Shown here: one piece after another, positions 17,601 through 26,302 of the stretch
Position numbering within the stretch: position 1 is the stretch's first letter
Layout: every line of letters starts with the position of its first letter
Source: Streptomyces chartreusis
GTDB taxonomy: Bacteria; Actinomycetota; Actinomycetes; Streptomycetales; Streptomycetaceae
DNA: 64,000 nt
Direction: 5' to 3'
Assembly: GCF_008704715.1 (NCBI RefSeq)
Contig: NZ_CP023689.1
Span: 9,052,001 to 9,116,000, forward strand
Made by a program: the position numbers and the translations under genes
Notes under the pieces: generated by a model
The model's database searches: none
The model's input: only the letters and a program-made list of their open reading frames with translations
Told to the model about the DNA's origin: nothing

Positions 17601-18425
17601 ATGCCCTCTCTGTCTCCCCCCTCGCCCGCTTCCCCGTCACCGCTGCCCTACGACGCCGTCGTGACCGCGCTCCGGGCCGCCGGCTGTGTCTTCGCCGAGG
17701 ACGAGGCCCGGCTGATCCTGGCCGCAGCCCGTACCCCGGACGAACTGACCGCCATGGTGGACCGGCGCGTCACGGGCGTGCCGCTCGAACTCGTCGTCGG
17801 CTGGGCCGAGTTCCGCGGGCTGCGCATAGCCGTCGAACCCGGGGTCTTCGTGCCCCGCCGCCGTACCGAGTTCCTGGTCGAGCAGGCGGTCGCCGCCGCG
17901 CCCGACGCGTCCGTGGTCGTGGACCTGTGCTGCGGCTCCGGTGCGGTCGGCGCGGCCCTGGCCGCCGCCCTCGGCTCACCCGGCCCGGTCGAGCTGCACG
18001 CCGCGGACATCGACCCGGCGGCCGTGCGCTGCGCCCGCCGCAACGTGGCCCCCTACGACGGGCGCGTGCACACCGGCGACCTGTTCGAGGCGCTCCCCGA
18101 CAGCCTGCGCGGACGTGTCGGCATCCTCGCCGCGAACGTGCCCTACGTGCCCACCGACGAGGTCGGTCTCCTGCCCGCGGAGGCCCGCGACCACGAGCCC
18201 CGCGTCGCCCTCGACGGCGGCCCGGACGGTCTGGACGTACTGCGCAGGGTGGCCGCCGGGGCGCATCAGTGGCTGGCCCCCGGCGGCCGCCTGCTGATCG
18301 AGACCAGCGAACGTCAGGCGCCGACGGCCCTGAAGGCATTCACCGACAGCGGGCTGTCGGCGCGGCTGGTCGTCTCCGAGGAAATGCACGCGAACGTCGT
18401 GATCGGCCGCGGCCGGGACCGCTGA
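17601..18425 (+). CDS. HemK/PrmC-like protein N5-glutamine methyltransferase
   Basis: A 274-residue methyltransferase resembling PrmC, which methylates the GGQ glutamine of release factors. Motif I is VVVDLCCGSGAVGAAL (about 105-120). The catalytic NPPY motif reads N179-V-P-Y182, a departure from canonical PrmC. FVPRRRTEFLVEQA matches the PrmC VPRPxTE segment. It probably represents the actinomycete paralogue, with the true prmC elsewhere next to prfA. The ATG at 17601 lacks a good ribosome site and sits right after a stem-loop. Its substrate is not known. Confidence 0.88.
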   Translation: MPSLSPPSPASPSPLPYDAVVTALRAAGCVFAEDEARLILAAARTPDELTAMVDRRVTGVPLELVVGWAEFRGLRIAVEPGVFVPRRRTEFLVEQAVAAAPDASVVVDLCCGSGAVGAALAAALGSPGPVELHAADIDPAAVRCARRNVAPYDGRVHTGDLFEALPDSLRGRVGILAANVPYVPTDEVGLLPAEARDHEPRVALDGGPDGLDVLRRVAAGAHQWLAPGGRLLIETSERQAPTALKAFTDSGLSARLVVSEEMHANVVIGRGRDR

Positions 18426-18454
18426 AGGGGCACGTGGGTCGGCGGACCGACTCC

Positions 18455-18564
18455 GGTCGTGGCGGGCCGGGGCGGACTCAGGCCGTGGCGGGACGGTGGG
18501 CCGATTCAGGTCGTGGCGGGACGGTGGGCCGATTCAGGTCGTGGCGGGGCAGCGGGGCGGCTCA
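18455..18564. repeat. 28-bp tandem repeat carrying copies of a stop-codon region
   Basis: About four units of 26-28 bases begin at 18455, 18481, 18509 and 18537. The units at 18481 and 18509 differ by one base. On the minus strand most units contain CCACGACCTGA, which is also the last codons and stop of the adjacent gene (stop 18562-18564). The array lies between convergent genes and looks like slippage duplication of that gene's 3' end. Confidence 0.75.
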
Positions 18565-19254
18565 GGTCGTGGCGTCGCTGTGCGAAGGGCCGTCCGAGGG
18601 GCCGGAACCGGGCCTGTCCCAGTGCCGGGGCCCGGGGAACTTGCCGTGCCAGTCACCCGGCCCCCTGTCCCGGTCCTTGCCCTCGCCCTTCCCCTGCTTC
18701 CATTCCTTCCAGTTCCCCGCGAGGACACGGTCGGCCGTCCTGGTGTCGTCGCCGGCACGGGTGCCGACGACGAAGATGTCGTCGCCGTTCTTGAGGTCGC
18801 CGGTGCCGGAGCCCTTGTCGCCGTCGTGGCGCACGGTGGTGTCCGAGCCGACGGTCCACGTCCACTCGGCGCCGTCCTCGCTCTTCACCGTGACCCGATC
18901 GCCGTCGACCTTCTCGACGGTGCCGCGCTGCCAGATCCGTACGACCCACTCGCCGCTCTCGCGGTCCTTCACGGTCGACTCGCCGTGCACGCCGCCTCCG
19001 CCGAGGCCGAACCGCATGCCGGGCCCGTGCCGTTCGCCGGGCGTGCCGGGCGACGGCGAGGCGGGCCCGGAGGCCGAGGGGGAGGCACCGTCCCCGGAGC
19101 CCGAGGAGGTCGCGGCGTAGGCGACCGTACCGCCGAGGGTCAGGGCGGCGACCGTGGCCGCCGCAGTAACCGCCTTGGCGCGGCCGGACCGCCGCCGCCA
19201 CAGTCCGCGCGGCGCCGCCCCGCGCGGGTGCTCCCGTTCCGGATCGTGTGTCAC
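18562..19254 (-). CDS. Membrane-anchored DUF5666-type protein
   Basis: A 230-residue protein with an Arg-rich cytoplasmic start, one transmembrane or signal segment (about 26-46) and a Ser/Pro/Gly linker. Beta-strand blocks follow, GTVEKVDGDRVTVKSEDGAEW and LKNGDDIFVVGTR, as in DUF5666 beta-barrel domains. The tail is rich in Asp, Lys, Gly and Trp. The GTG at 19254 is set by a GGGAG site. Function unknown, probably at the cell surface. Its 3' end has been copied into the adjacent tandem repeat. Confidence 0.8.
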   Translation of the reverse strand: MTHDPEREHPRGAAPRGLWRRRSGRAKAVTAAATVAALTLGGTVAYAATSSGSGDGASPSASGPASPSPGTPGERHGPGMRFGLGGGGVHGESTVKDRESGEWVVRIWQRGTVEKVDGDRVTVKSEDGAEWTWTVGSDTTVRHDGDKGSGTGDLKNGDDIFVVGTRAGDDTRTADRVLAGNWKEWKQGKGEGKDRDRGPGDWHGKFPGPRHWDRPGSGPSDGPSHSDATT

Positions 19255-19734
19255 GGCTCGCTCCCTTCGGTCACGGCACCCGGCATCCCCATGCCATGCC
19301 TTGCTGTGATTGTGGGATGCGCACCATAAGGAACCAGTAATCAGTTCCTGTGAAAAGGGGCGCCCACCCTTCTCTTCACGAGTACTTACCGATTCACCCA
19401 ATCACGCCCGGAAATGGGGCCGTATAAGCGCTGCTTTGAGAAGTCAAAAGCTGCCATACGGGGCCAAATCAAGACCTCTGTAAGGAGATTGACCGCGCAT
19501 CGAGCTGTCGTGTCATCCCGGTCCTCGGAACATCTTCCGCGGTTCCGTCACTGGTGGCGTCACGGGTCCGGGCGGACGGACGCGGCGCGCCGGCTCCGCT
19601 CCGGGGCACGGGTTTTCGGCCCGGGCCATCTTGAGCGGCGTCCTGCGCACCTTGTGAGGGGCAGTCGCTGCCTGCACGATCGGCGTCGCTCGAACGAAAG
19701 CCCGGTCCGGAGCGATCGACCAGAGGAGACCCCT
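19255..19734. promoter_or_regulatory. 480-base divergent promoter region upstream of the encapsulin operon
   Basis: The gap between the DUF5666 gene and the encapsulin gene is less GC-rich than its surroundings between about 19320 and 19500. It contains the inverted repeat AGGAAC-N9-GTTCCT (19329-19349), closer to the minus-strand gene. TTGACC at 19489-19494 could be a -35, but no good -10 follows it. No convincing gene is present here. Confidence 0.4.
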
Positions 19735-21126
19735 GTGACGACCGACCGCATCAGCCTCAGCCCCGAGGCCGCCCGGCAGCTCGCGACCACCACGAAGACC
19801 ACACCGCAGATGCGTGGAGTGACCCCGCGTTATCTGCTGCGTGCCCTTCCCTGGGTAGATGTGGAATCAGGTGTCTATCGCGTCAACAGGCGCCGCACCT
19901 ACGTACTCGGCGACGACCGCATCAGCACCCACACCGATGAGGGAGGTCCCCGTGTGATTCCGGGGGACTTACGCGAGATCCCGTACCTCCGCGAGGCCGA
20001 CGACGCCTTCCTCGGCCAACTCGCCGACGGATTCACGGAGATGAGCTTCGAGCCCGGTCAGGTGTTGGTGCGGGAGGGCGACACCGCCGAGCACCTGTGG
20101 GTGATCGTCCGCGGCCGCGCCGAGAAGCGGACCACCGGCCGCTACGGCGACGAAGCGCTGATCCAGGTCATCGGCGACGGGCAGTACTTCGACCTGGAGG
20201 CATGGACCAGGGGCGAGCCCATGCCGTACGCGGTGAAGGCCGTCACCCCGGGCGTCGCGCTGCGTGCCGAGCGTTCGGCGCTCGCCCAGCTCATGGACCG
20301 CGACGACGCACTGCGCGGCGCTGTCGACTCGTACACGGCGGGCGACATGCCCGCACCCGGTGCCGAGGCGCCGATCGACCTGAGCGGCGGCCATATGGGC
20401 GAGGTCGACCTGCCGAGCACATACGTCGACTACGAGGACGCGCCGCGCGAGTACCACATGACCCTCGCGCAGACCCGGATGATGGTGCACTCCCGCGTCG
20501 CCGACCTCTACAACGGGCCGATGGACCAGACGCGCACGCAGGCCAACCTGACCGTCCAGGCCCTGCGCGAGCGGCAGGAGAACCTGATGCTCAACCACCC
20601 CGAGTTCGGGCTCCTCCACAATGTGCCGGCCGGCCAGCGCGTGCAGGCGCGCACGGGTGCCCCCACCCCCGACGACCTCGACGAACTGCTCGCGAAGGTG
20701 TGGAAGCAGCCCGCCTACTTCCTGGCGCACCCCCGGGCCATCGCCGCGTTCGGGCGCGAATGTACGCGGCGGGGCGTGCCCCCGGTGACGGACAGCCGGT
20801 TCGGCAGCCCTCTGCTGACCTGGCGGGGCGTGCCGCTGCTCCCCTCGGACAAGGTGTCCTGCCCGAACGGCTCCGGCGACGCCGCGGGGACCACCGAGAT
20901 CCTGCTGATGCGGACCGGCGAGGCGGAGCAGGGCGTCGTGGGACTGCGCCCCGCGGGGGTGCCGGACGAGGTCGAACCCGGCCTGTCCATGCGGAACATG
21001 GGCATGGACCAGAAGGGCATCACGTCGTACCTGATGACGGCGTACTTCAACACCGCGGTGCTGGTGGACGACGCCGTCGCCGTACTCCAGAACGTCGAGG
21101 TGTCCAAGTACCATGACTACTCCTGA
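19735..21126 (+). CDS. Family 2B encapsulin shell protein with cyclic-nucleotide-binding-like domain
   Basis: Shell protein of an HK97-fold protein nanocompartment. The 463 residues show an N-terminal arm (1-80), a CNBD-like insertion (about 82-200, with EPGQVLVREGDTAEHLWVIVRG), then the HK97-type shell. The C-terminal MRNMGMDQKGITSYLMTAY and NVEVSKYHDYS are typical of family 2 encapsulins. The insertion marks subfamily 2B. In the phosphate-binding part, EPMPYAVKAV lacks the Arg that normally contacts cyclic phosphate, so nucleotide binding is doubtful. The GTG at 19735 has GAGGAG 6 bases upstream. Its last 14 bases overlap the cysteine desulfurase gene. Confidence 0.9.
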   Translation: MTTDRISLSPEAARQLATTTKTTPQMRGVTPRYLLRALPWVDVESGVYRVNRRRTYVLGDDRISTHTDEGGPRVIPGDLREIPYLREADDAFLGQLADGFTEMSFEPGQVLVREGDTAEHLWVIVRGRAEKRTTGRYGDEALIQVIGDGQYFDLEAWTRGEPMPYAVKAVTPGVALRAERSALAQLMDRDDALRGAVDSYTAGDMPAPGAEAPIDLSGGHMGEVDLPSTYVDYEDAPREYHMTLAQTRMMVHSRVADLYNGPMDQTRTQANLTVQALRERQENLMLNHPEFGLLHNVPAGQRVQARTGAPTPDDLDELLAKVWKQPAYFLAHPRAIAAFGRECTRRGVPPVTDSRFGSPLLTWRGVPLLPSDKVSCPNGSGDAAGTTEILLMRTGEAEQGVVGLRPAGVPDEVEPGLSMRNMGMDQKGITSYLMTAYFNTAVLVDDAVAVLQNVEVSKYHDYS

Positions 21127-22399
21127 CGTCACGGCATGGCCGGCGCGGTCGGCCGACCCGTCGTCGCGGGTGCGTCAACCCGGCGGTTTCAGCGCCGAGT
21201 CGGTCCGGCAGGACTTCCCGATCCTGCACCGCACCGTCAACGGCCGTCCTCTCGTCTGGCTCGACAACGCGGCCACGACCCAGAAGCCGCGTCAGGTCAT
21301 CGAGGCGCTCGCCGCCTACTACGGCGCCGCCAACTCCAACATCCACCGCGGCGCCCACACCATGGCGCGGGAGGCCACCGAGGCGTACGAGGCGGGCAGG
21401 GTGGCCGTCGCCGACTTCCTCGGCGCCGCAGGACCGGAGGACATCGTCTTCGTGCGCGGCACCACGGAGGCCGTCAACCTCGTCGCCCAGAGCTGGGGCC
21501 GTGCCAACCTCGGGCCCGGGGACGACGTCCTGGTGCCGGTCCTCGAGCACCACTCGGACATCGTGCCCTGGCAGATGGTCGCCAAGCAGACCGGCGCCCG
21601 GCTCGTGCCGATCCCCCTGACGAAGGACGGGGAGATCGACCAGGACGCGTACCGTGACCTGCTGTCCTCGCGGACGCAACTCGTCGCGATCAGCCATGCG
21701 TCGAACGTCCTCGGCACCGTCCCGCCGGTCGCGGAGATGACGGTACTGGCCCACCGCCACAACGCCAAGGTGCTGGTGGACGGTGCCCAGGCGGTGGCCC
21801 ATTTCCCCGTCGACGTGCGGGAGTTGGACGCGGACTTCTACGCGTTCTCGGGCCACAAGCTGTTCGCGCCGACCGGCATCGGCGCCCTGTACGCGAAGCC
21901 GGAGCTCCTCGCGGGGATGGCCCCCTGGCAGGGCGGCGGCAACATGATCGAATCCGTGACGTTCGGGGAGACCACCTTCGCGCCCGTGCCGCACCGCATG
22001 GAGGCCGGGACCGGCCACATCGGCGGAGTCGTCGGACTGCTCGCCGCCCTGAACTGGCTGACGTCCCTCGACCGCGAGGCCGTCGCGGTCTACGAGGGGG
22101 ACCTCATGGCGTATGCGCACGAGGCGCTCGCCGGCGTGCCCGGGCTGGAGTTGATCGGCTCGGCGCCCGACCGGATCGCGGTGCTCACCTTCACGCTCGC
22201 CGGACAGGACCCGGCCGCCGTCGCGGACTGGCTCGACCGGGACGGGATCGCCGTCCGCGCCGGTCACCACTGTGCCCAACCGGCCCTCGCCCACTACGGA
22301 CTCGAGTCGGCGGCACGCGCCTCGCTCGCGCTCTACAACACCTACGGGGAGGTGGACCAGCTCGTCTCCTCACTGCGCAGACTGCAAGAGCGCGCCTGA
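21113..22399 (+). CDS. SufS-type cysteine desulfurase, probable encapsulin cargo
   Basis: A PLP enzyme that takes sulfur from cysteine as an enzyme persulfide. The 428 residues are SufS-like: the PLP Lys249 in FSGHKLFAPTG, the His pair in LEHHSDIVPW, and the persulfide Cys387 in RAGHHCAQPALAHYG. The catalytic domain begins at about residue 26; before it lies a short Pro/Ser/Arg-rich extension, much shorter than the roughly 200-residue disordered extension of typical family 2A cargo. The ATG lies 14 bases inside the shell gene, so the products are coupled. It is likely packaged in the shell, storing or supplying sulfur. It is not beside a suf cluster. Confidence 0.92.
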   Translation: MTTPDVTAWPARSADPSSRVRQPGGFSAESVRQDFPILHRTVNGRPLVWLDNAATTQKPRQVIEALAAYYGAANSNIHRGAHTMAREATEAYEAGRVAVADFLGAAGPEDIVFVRGTTEAVNLVAQSWGRANLGPGDDVLVPVLEHHSDIVPWQMVAKQTGARLVPIPLTKDGEIDQDAYRDLLSSRTQLVAISHASNVLGTVPPVAEMTVLAHRHNAKVLVDGAQAVAHFPVDVRELDADFYAFSGHKLFAPTGIGALYAKPELLAGMAPWQGGGNMIESVTFGETTFAPVPHRMEAGTGHIGGVVGLLAALNWLTSLDREAVAVYEGDLMAYAHEALAGVPGLELIGSAPDRIAVLTFTLAGQDPAAVADWLDRDGIAVRAGHHCAQPALAHYGLESAARASLALYNTYGEVDQLVSSLRRLQERA

Positions 22400-22420
22400 C
22401 GGCTCAGTCCGGAACTGATC

Positions 22421-22469
22421 CCGGTTCGGGGCCGTGCGACCGGAGACGGCCGCACGGCCCCGAAACCGG
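22421..22469. terminator. Strong bidirectional terminator hairpin
   Basis: An 18-base arm (22421-22438) pairs with 22451-22469 with a single unpaired A, around a 12-base loop. It sits between the convergent desulfurase and PP2C phosphatase genes and should stop transcription from both sides despite having no U-tract. Confidence 0.75.
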
Positions 22470-22506
22470 TACGTCAGACGGATCGGAGGTCAGGGGAGGG
22501 CGCCGC

Positions 22507-24618
22507 TCAACTCGTCGGCAGCACACGCGCGATGAGCAGTGCCACGTCGTCGGAGTTGTCGGGCCGGTGCAGGGTGCGCAGGAGGAGGTCGCAGCACTCC
22601 TCCAGCGGGCGGTAGGGGTCGTCGAGGAGCTCCAGCAGCGCGTCGAGGCGCTCGTCCAGTGGATGCTGACGGGTCTCGACGAGCCCGTCCGTGTAGAAGA
22701 CCAGCTGGTCGCCGGGTTCGAGATCCACGGTCGTCGTGGAGAAGGCGACACCACCGACGCCCAGCGGCGCCCCCGTGGGCAGTTCGAGGAACTCCGGGGG
22801 ACGACCGGGGCGGACGCGCGCGGGCGGCAGATGCCCCGCGTTGGCGATCCGGACCTGCCGCAGCTTCGGGTCGTGCACGGCGTAGACACAGGTGGCTATG
22901 GAGTGGTCGAGGCCCTGCGTGATCTTGTCGAGGTGCTCCAGGAGCCGTGTCGGTTCGAGGTCCAGGGACGCCAGGGTGTTCGTCGCGGTACGCAGCCGGC
23001 CCATGGTCGTGGCGGCGTCGATGCCGCTGCCCATCACATCGCCTACGACGAGCGCCGTCTTGCCGCCGTCCAGCGGTATCACGTCGAACCAGTCCCCGCC
23101 GACCTCGGCGCCGGCGCCCGCCGGCTGGTAGCGGGAGGCCACCTCCAGACCGCCCGTCACCGCGGGGTGGCTGGGCAGCAGGCTGCGCTGGAGGGTCAGG
23201 GCGGTGTCTCGGGCGTTCTGGTACCAGCGGGCGTTGTCGATCTGCACCGCCGCGCGGGCCGCCAACTCCCGGGCGAGCAGCAGGTCGTCGTCGCTGAACG
23301 GCAGCGGATTGCCGATGCGCTTGAGGTCGAGGGCGCCGAGGACCTCGCCCCGCGCGATCAACGGCACCGCCAGATAGGAGTGCACTCCCGCGCGGCTCAG
23401 CTGCAGGGCGGCCTCGGGGGAGCGGGCGATGCGAGGCAGGTCCTCCTCCTGGACGCGGGCTACCAGTACCGGACTGCCGGTGCGCACGCACTCGGTGACG
23501 AGGCGGTCCGGGCCGTAGTGCGCGACCTCACCCGGCGGATCGGCGGCGTCGAGAGCCTCCGTGGGGCCGTCGGCCTGGACGGCCAGAGCGCGGATCACCG
23601 CCGCCTCGGCCGGGCCGAGGCTTCTGCGCCTGCCGTCCACCACCGCTTCCAGGAGGTCGACGGCCGCGATGTCCGCGAGCTCAGGCACGGCGACCTCGGC
23701 CAGCTCGCGCGCCGTGCGGTCCAGCTCCAGGGTGGTGCCGATGCGCGCGGAGGCGTCGGCGATGAGATCCAGGCGCCGCCGTGCCGTCGCGGCCTCCAGC
23801 GCTGCCTGGTGCTGCTCGGTGATGTCGACGGCCATCCCGGCCACGCCGAGCACCGTGCCCGCAGTGTCCTCCAGGCGGTACAGCGAGACGGACCAGAAGT
23901 GCTCCCGGTCCGGGTCGGCCGGCGTACGGCCCACGATGCGCTGGTCGATGAGGGGCTCACCGGTGCCCAGGACCATGCGCAGGGCCGCCTCGATGCCGTC
24001 GGCGTCGACGCCGGGCAGCAGCTCGCGCGGTGTGTGCCCGATGTGGTCCTCGGCGGGGATGCCGTTGAGCCGGGCCAGCGCCGCGTTGACCGAGACGTAG
24101 CGCAGATCGGTGTCGAGGACGGCCAGACCGATCGGGGCCTGCGCGATGGTGCGCGTGGACAGGGCGACGTCCCGCTCCACCCGGCGGACCGTCGTCTGGT
24201 CGGCGCACAGGCCCAGCGCGTAGACGTCGCCCTGGTCGTCCAGCAGCCGCATGTTGCGGAACTCCACCAGGCGCGTGCCGCCGTCCTTGCGCCGGATCGG
24301 GAACGCCCCGGCCCAGCCCTCACCCGTCTCCATGACGTCGGCGAACAGCTTGACGACCAGGTCCAGGTACTGCTCGTGGACCATGATCCGGGCGGCGTAC
24401 TCGCCCAGCGCCTCCTGCGCCGAATAGCCGAACAACTCCTCGGCCTGGGGGCTCCACAGCACGATGCGCCCCTCGACGTCCAGCACCACCGAGGCCACGC
24501 CGAGCACGTCGAGCAGCCCGCTCGGACCCACCGGCCCGCGCACCGGCTCGTCGCCCTCGGCGACGGGAGGTTCGGCTGGAGACATCCCACGCACCGCCTT
24601 CGGCCATTGTCGCGGCAC
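22507..24618 (-). CDS. PAS-PAS-GAF-PP2C (SpoIIE/RsbU-type) serine phosphatase
   Basis: A roughly 703-residue signalling phosphatase. Two PAS domains (about 35-145 and 150-265) are followed by a GAF domain (about 280-455) and a SpoIIE-like PP2C domain (about 480-700) with AGAEVGGDWFDVIPL, VVGDVMGSG and FYTDGLVETR metal-binding blocks. Such proteins dephosphorylate anti-sigma-factor antagonists in response to stress or ligands sensed by PAS and GAF. No anti-sigma partner is adjacent. The GTG at 24618 is preferred because GGGGGAA lies 4 bases upstream; TTG at 24660 and ATG at 24585 are alternatives. It is convergent with the encapsulin operon. Confidence 0.9.
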   Translation of the reverse strand: MPRQWPKAVRGMSPAEPPVAEGDEPVRGPVGPSGLLDVLGVASVVLDVEGRIVLWSPQAEELFGYSAQEALGEYAARIMVHEQYLDLVVKLFADVMETGEGWAGAFPIRRKDGGTRLVEFRNMRLLDDQGDVYALGLCADQTTVRRVERDVALSTRTIAQAPIGLAVLDTDLRYVSVNAALARLNGIPAEDHIGHTPRELLPGVDADGIEAALRMVLGTGEPLIDQRIVGRTPADPDREHFWSVSLYRLEDTAGTVLGVAGMAVDITEQHQAALEAATARRRLDLIADASARIGTTLELDRTARELAEVAVPELADIAAVDLLEAVVDGRRRSLGPAEAAVIRALAVQADGPTEALDAADPPGEVAHYGPDRLVTECVRTGSPVLVARVQEEDLPRIARSPEAALQLSRAGVHSYLAVPLIARGEVLGALDLKRIGNPLPFSDDDLLLARELAARAAVQIDNARWYQNARDTALTLQRSLLPSHPAVTGGLEVASRYQPAGAGAEVGGDWFDVIPLDGGKTALVVGDVMGSGIDAATTMGRLRTATNTLASLDLEPTRLLEHLDKITQGLDHSIATCVYAVHDPKLRQVRIANAGHLPPARVRPGRPPEFLELPTGAPLGVGGVAFSTTTVDLEPGDQLVFYTDGLVETRQHPLDERLDALLELLDDPYRPLEECCDLLLRTLHRPDNSDDVALLIARVLPTS

Positions 24619-24853
24619 GCCGTTCCCCCGTGCCGACTCCCCTTGTTCTACCGTGTTCAACCGTCTCCGGGCCCCCTCGGTCGCTCACCTCCACCATCCC
24701 TCAACACGGCGGTGGTCGTCCCCCGAAGGCGCCGCCGGGGCACGCGACTGTGGCCGATCAGACAGCGGGCGTTCTCCTGCTTGGTCTGTACATGACCACA
24801 TCACCCCGCCAGACTGTCGCCGACACGCCCCCACCCCCCGAGGAGTCGTTCCC

Positions 24854-25726
24854 ATGGCCCTGCGTGCCCGGCAACGTTGTCATGCGGTTCTCACCGGCCT
24901 CGTCGCCTTCGCCTCCGCAGCCGTGCTGTCCTCCGCGGTGCCCGCGCAGGCCGCCGACACCTGGACGGAGGTGGGGTCCGACCGTGCCGACCCGCTGACC
25001 GAGAGCCAGGGTCTGGCCTCCGTGGAGGTCCCGGCGAACAGCGCCAACCGCTACACCGGCATCGGCACCATCCCCATCTCGGTCTCCAGTCGCGGCTGGA
25101 ACCACGTGGGCGACCCGGACGCCTCCTACAACGGCTACTACGTCGAGCCGTACCAGGCGGACTCGGGCACCGCGAAGATGTTCCGGGTGCAGGCGCCGAA
25201 CGGGGCCTGGTCGGAATACGTGCACACGCTGGGCTCCGGGGAGGCGCTGAACAACTCCTTCGTCGCCATCGCGCCCGCCGGCCAGTGGATGGTCTCGGGC
25301 GAGTGGGGCACCATGACCCGCCTGCTGGTCCACCCCACCCCCGGCGTCAACCCGAGCACCTCGCCCTCGGCGAACCTCCCCTGGACCTCCAGCATCCGGC
25401 TCGACCGCGCCGTACGCGACGTACAGGGCTGCGACTTCCTGAACGCGACGACGCTGCTGTGCTCCTCCGACGACCCGGCGGGCACCCTCTTCGGCATGAC
25501 CAAGCCGCTGCTCCAGATCGACCTCTCCGCCGAGCCGGGCGGCTCCGACGTGACCGGCCGTGTCACGGCCCTGCGCCAGCTCCCGCTGCGCAGCTCCTGC
25601 TCGGGCAACTTCGAGACGGAGGGCATCGACTACGACCGGCGCACCGGCACCCTGCGCGTGATCGTCGTCTCGCCGGGCTTCTGCGTGCTGACCGACAGCA
25701 AGACGTACAAGTTCACGCGCGGCTGA
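24854..25726 (+). CDS. Secreted protein of unknown function
   Basis: A 290-residue exported protein. A Sec signal peptide covers residues 1-34 with an AQA cleavage motif before ADTW. The mature part is rich in Trp, Ser and aromatic residues and has four Cys, two of them in FLNATTLLCSSDDPAG and RSSCSGNFETEGIDYD. The repeated short strands suggest a beta-propeller or similar all-beta fold, but no family is recognised. GAGGAG lies 8 bases before the ATG. Confidence 0.82.
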   Translation: MALRARQRCHAVLTGLVAFASAAVLSSAVPAQAADTWTEVGSDRADPLTESQGLASVEVPANSANRYTGIGTIPISVSSRGWNHVGDPDASYNGYYVEPYQADSGTAKMFRVQAPNGAWSEYVHTLGSGEALNNSFVAIAPAGQWMVSGEWGTMTRLLVHPTPGVNPSTSPSANLPWTSSIRLDRAVRDVQGCDFLNATTLLCSSDDPAGTLFGMTKPLLQIDLSAEPGGSDVTGRVTALRQLPLRSSCSGNFETEGIDYDRRTGTLRVIVVSPGFCVLTDSKTYKFTRG

Positions 25727-25896
25727 GACCGGCGCGGCGACGGCGCCGCCGGTGACGGGCGCCGGCGGTTCCGGCGGATCCGGACCGGCGGGCTCCGCCG
25801 GTAGTGCTCCGGCGTGGGTGGTGCTTTTCTTGGGTTGGGGTCCGGTTCTGCGGCTACCCGTGGCACCGCGACGCGGCCACGAGAGGAGCGATCACG

Positions 25897-26277
25897 ATGG
25901 AACGTGAACGACTGCACGAGGAGCCCGTCTCCGTCGAGATCAGCGGATGCAGCAAGGAAGACGCCCGGATCGTGTTCGACGCGCTGTGCACGTGCTTCGA
26001 GTCCGACCGGGGCCCCGAGGACGTGCCGCAGCAGCTGCACGAGACGCGCCCGATGGTGTGGCTCGGCACGTTCGAGGTGACCGACACGCAGGAGTGCCCG
26101 GCACCGGCCCGCCTCTCGTCCTCCGTCGAGGCGGACGCACAGGGCGGCTACTGGGCCATCGAACGGCTCCGTACGACGCTGGACTCCCTGTTCACGGTGC
26201 ACGACCTGGCCTCCGCCTCCGGCGACCAGGAGCGGGAGCTGCACGTGGTGCTGGAGAGCCGCCCAGGCCTTTCCTGA
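25897..26277 (+). CDS. Hypothetical protein, 126 residues
   Basis: A small acidic protein with no signal or membrane segment. It contains EDARIVFDALCTCFESDRGPEDVPQQLHE and YWAIERLRTTLDSLFTVHDLAS, suggesting an alpha/beta fold. No family is recognised. AGAGGAG precedes the ATG at 25897. It lies 170 bases after the secreted protein gene and is convergent with the M20 peptidase. Confidence 0.75.
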   Translation: MERERLHEEPVSVEISGCSKEDARIVFDALCTCFESDRGPEDVPQQLHETRPMVWLGTFEVTDTQECPAPARLSSSVEADAQGGYWAIERLRTTLDSLFTVHDLASASGDQERELHVVLESRPGLS

Positions 26278-26302
26278 CCGAGTCCGGCAAGGGCGCGCTC
26301 GG

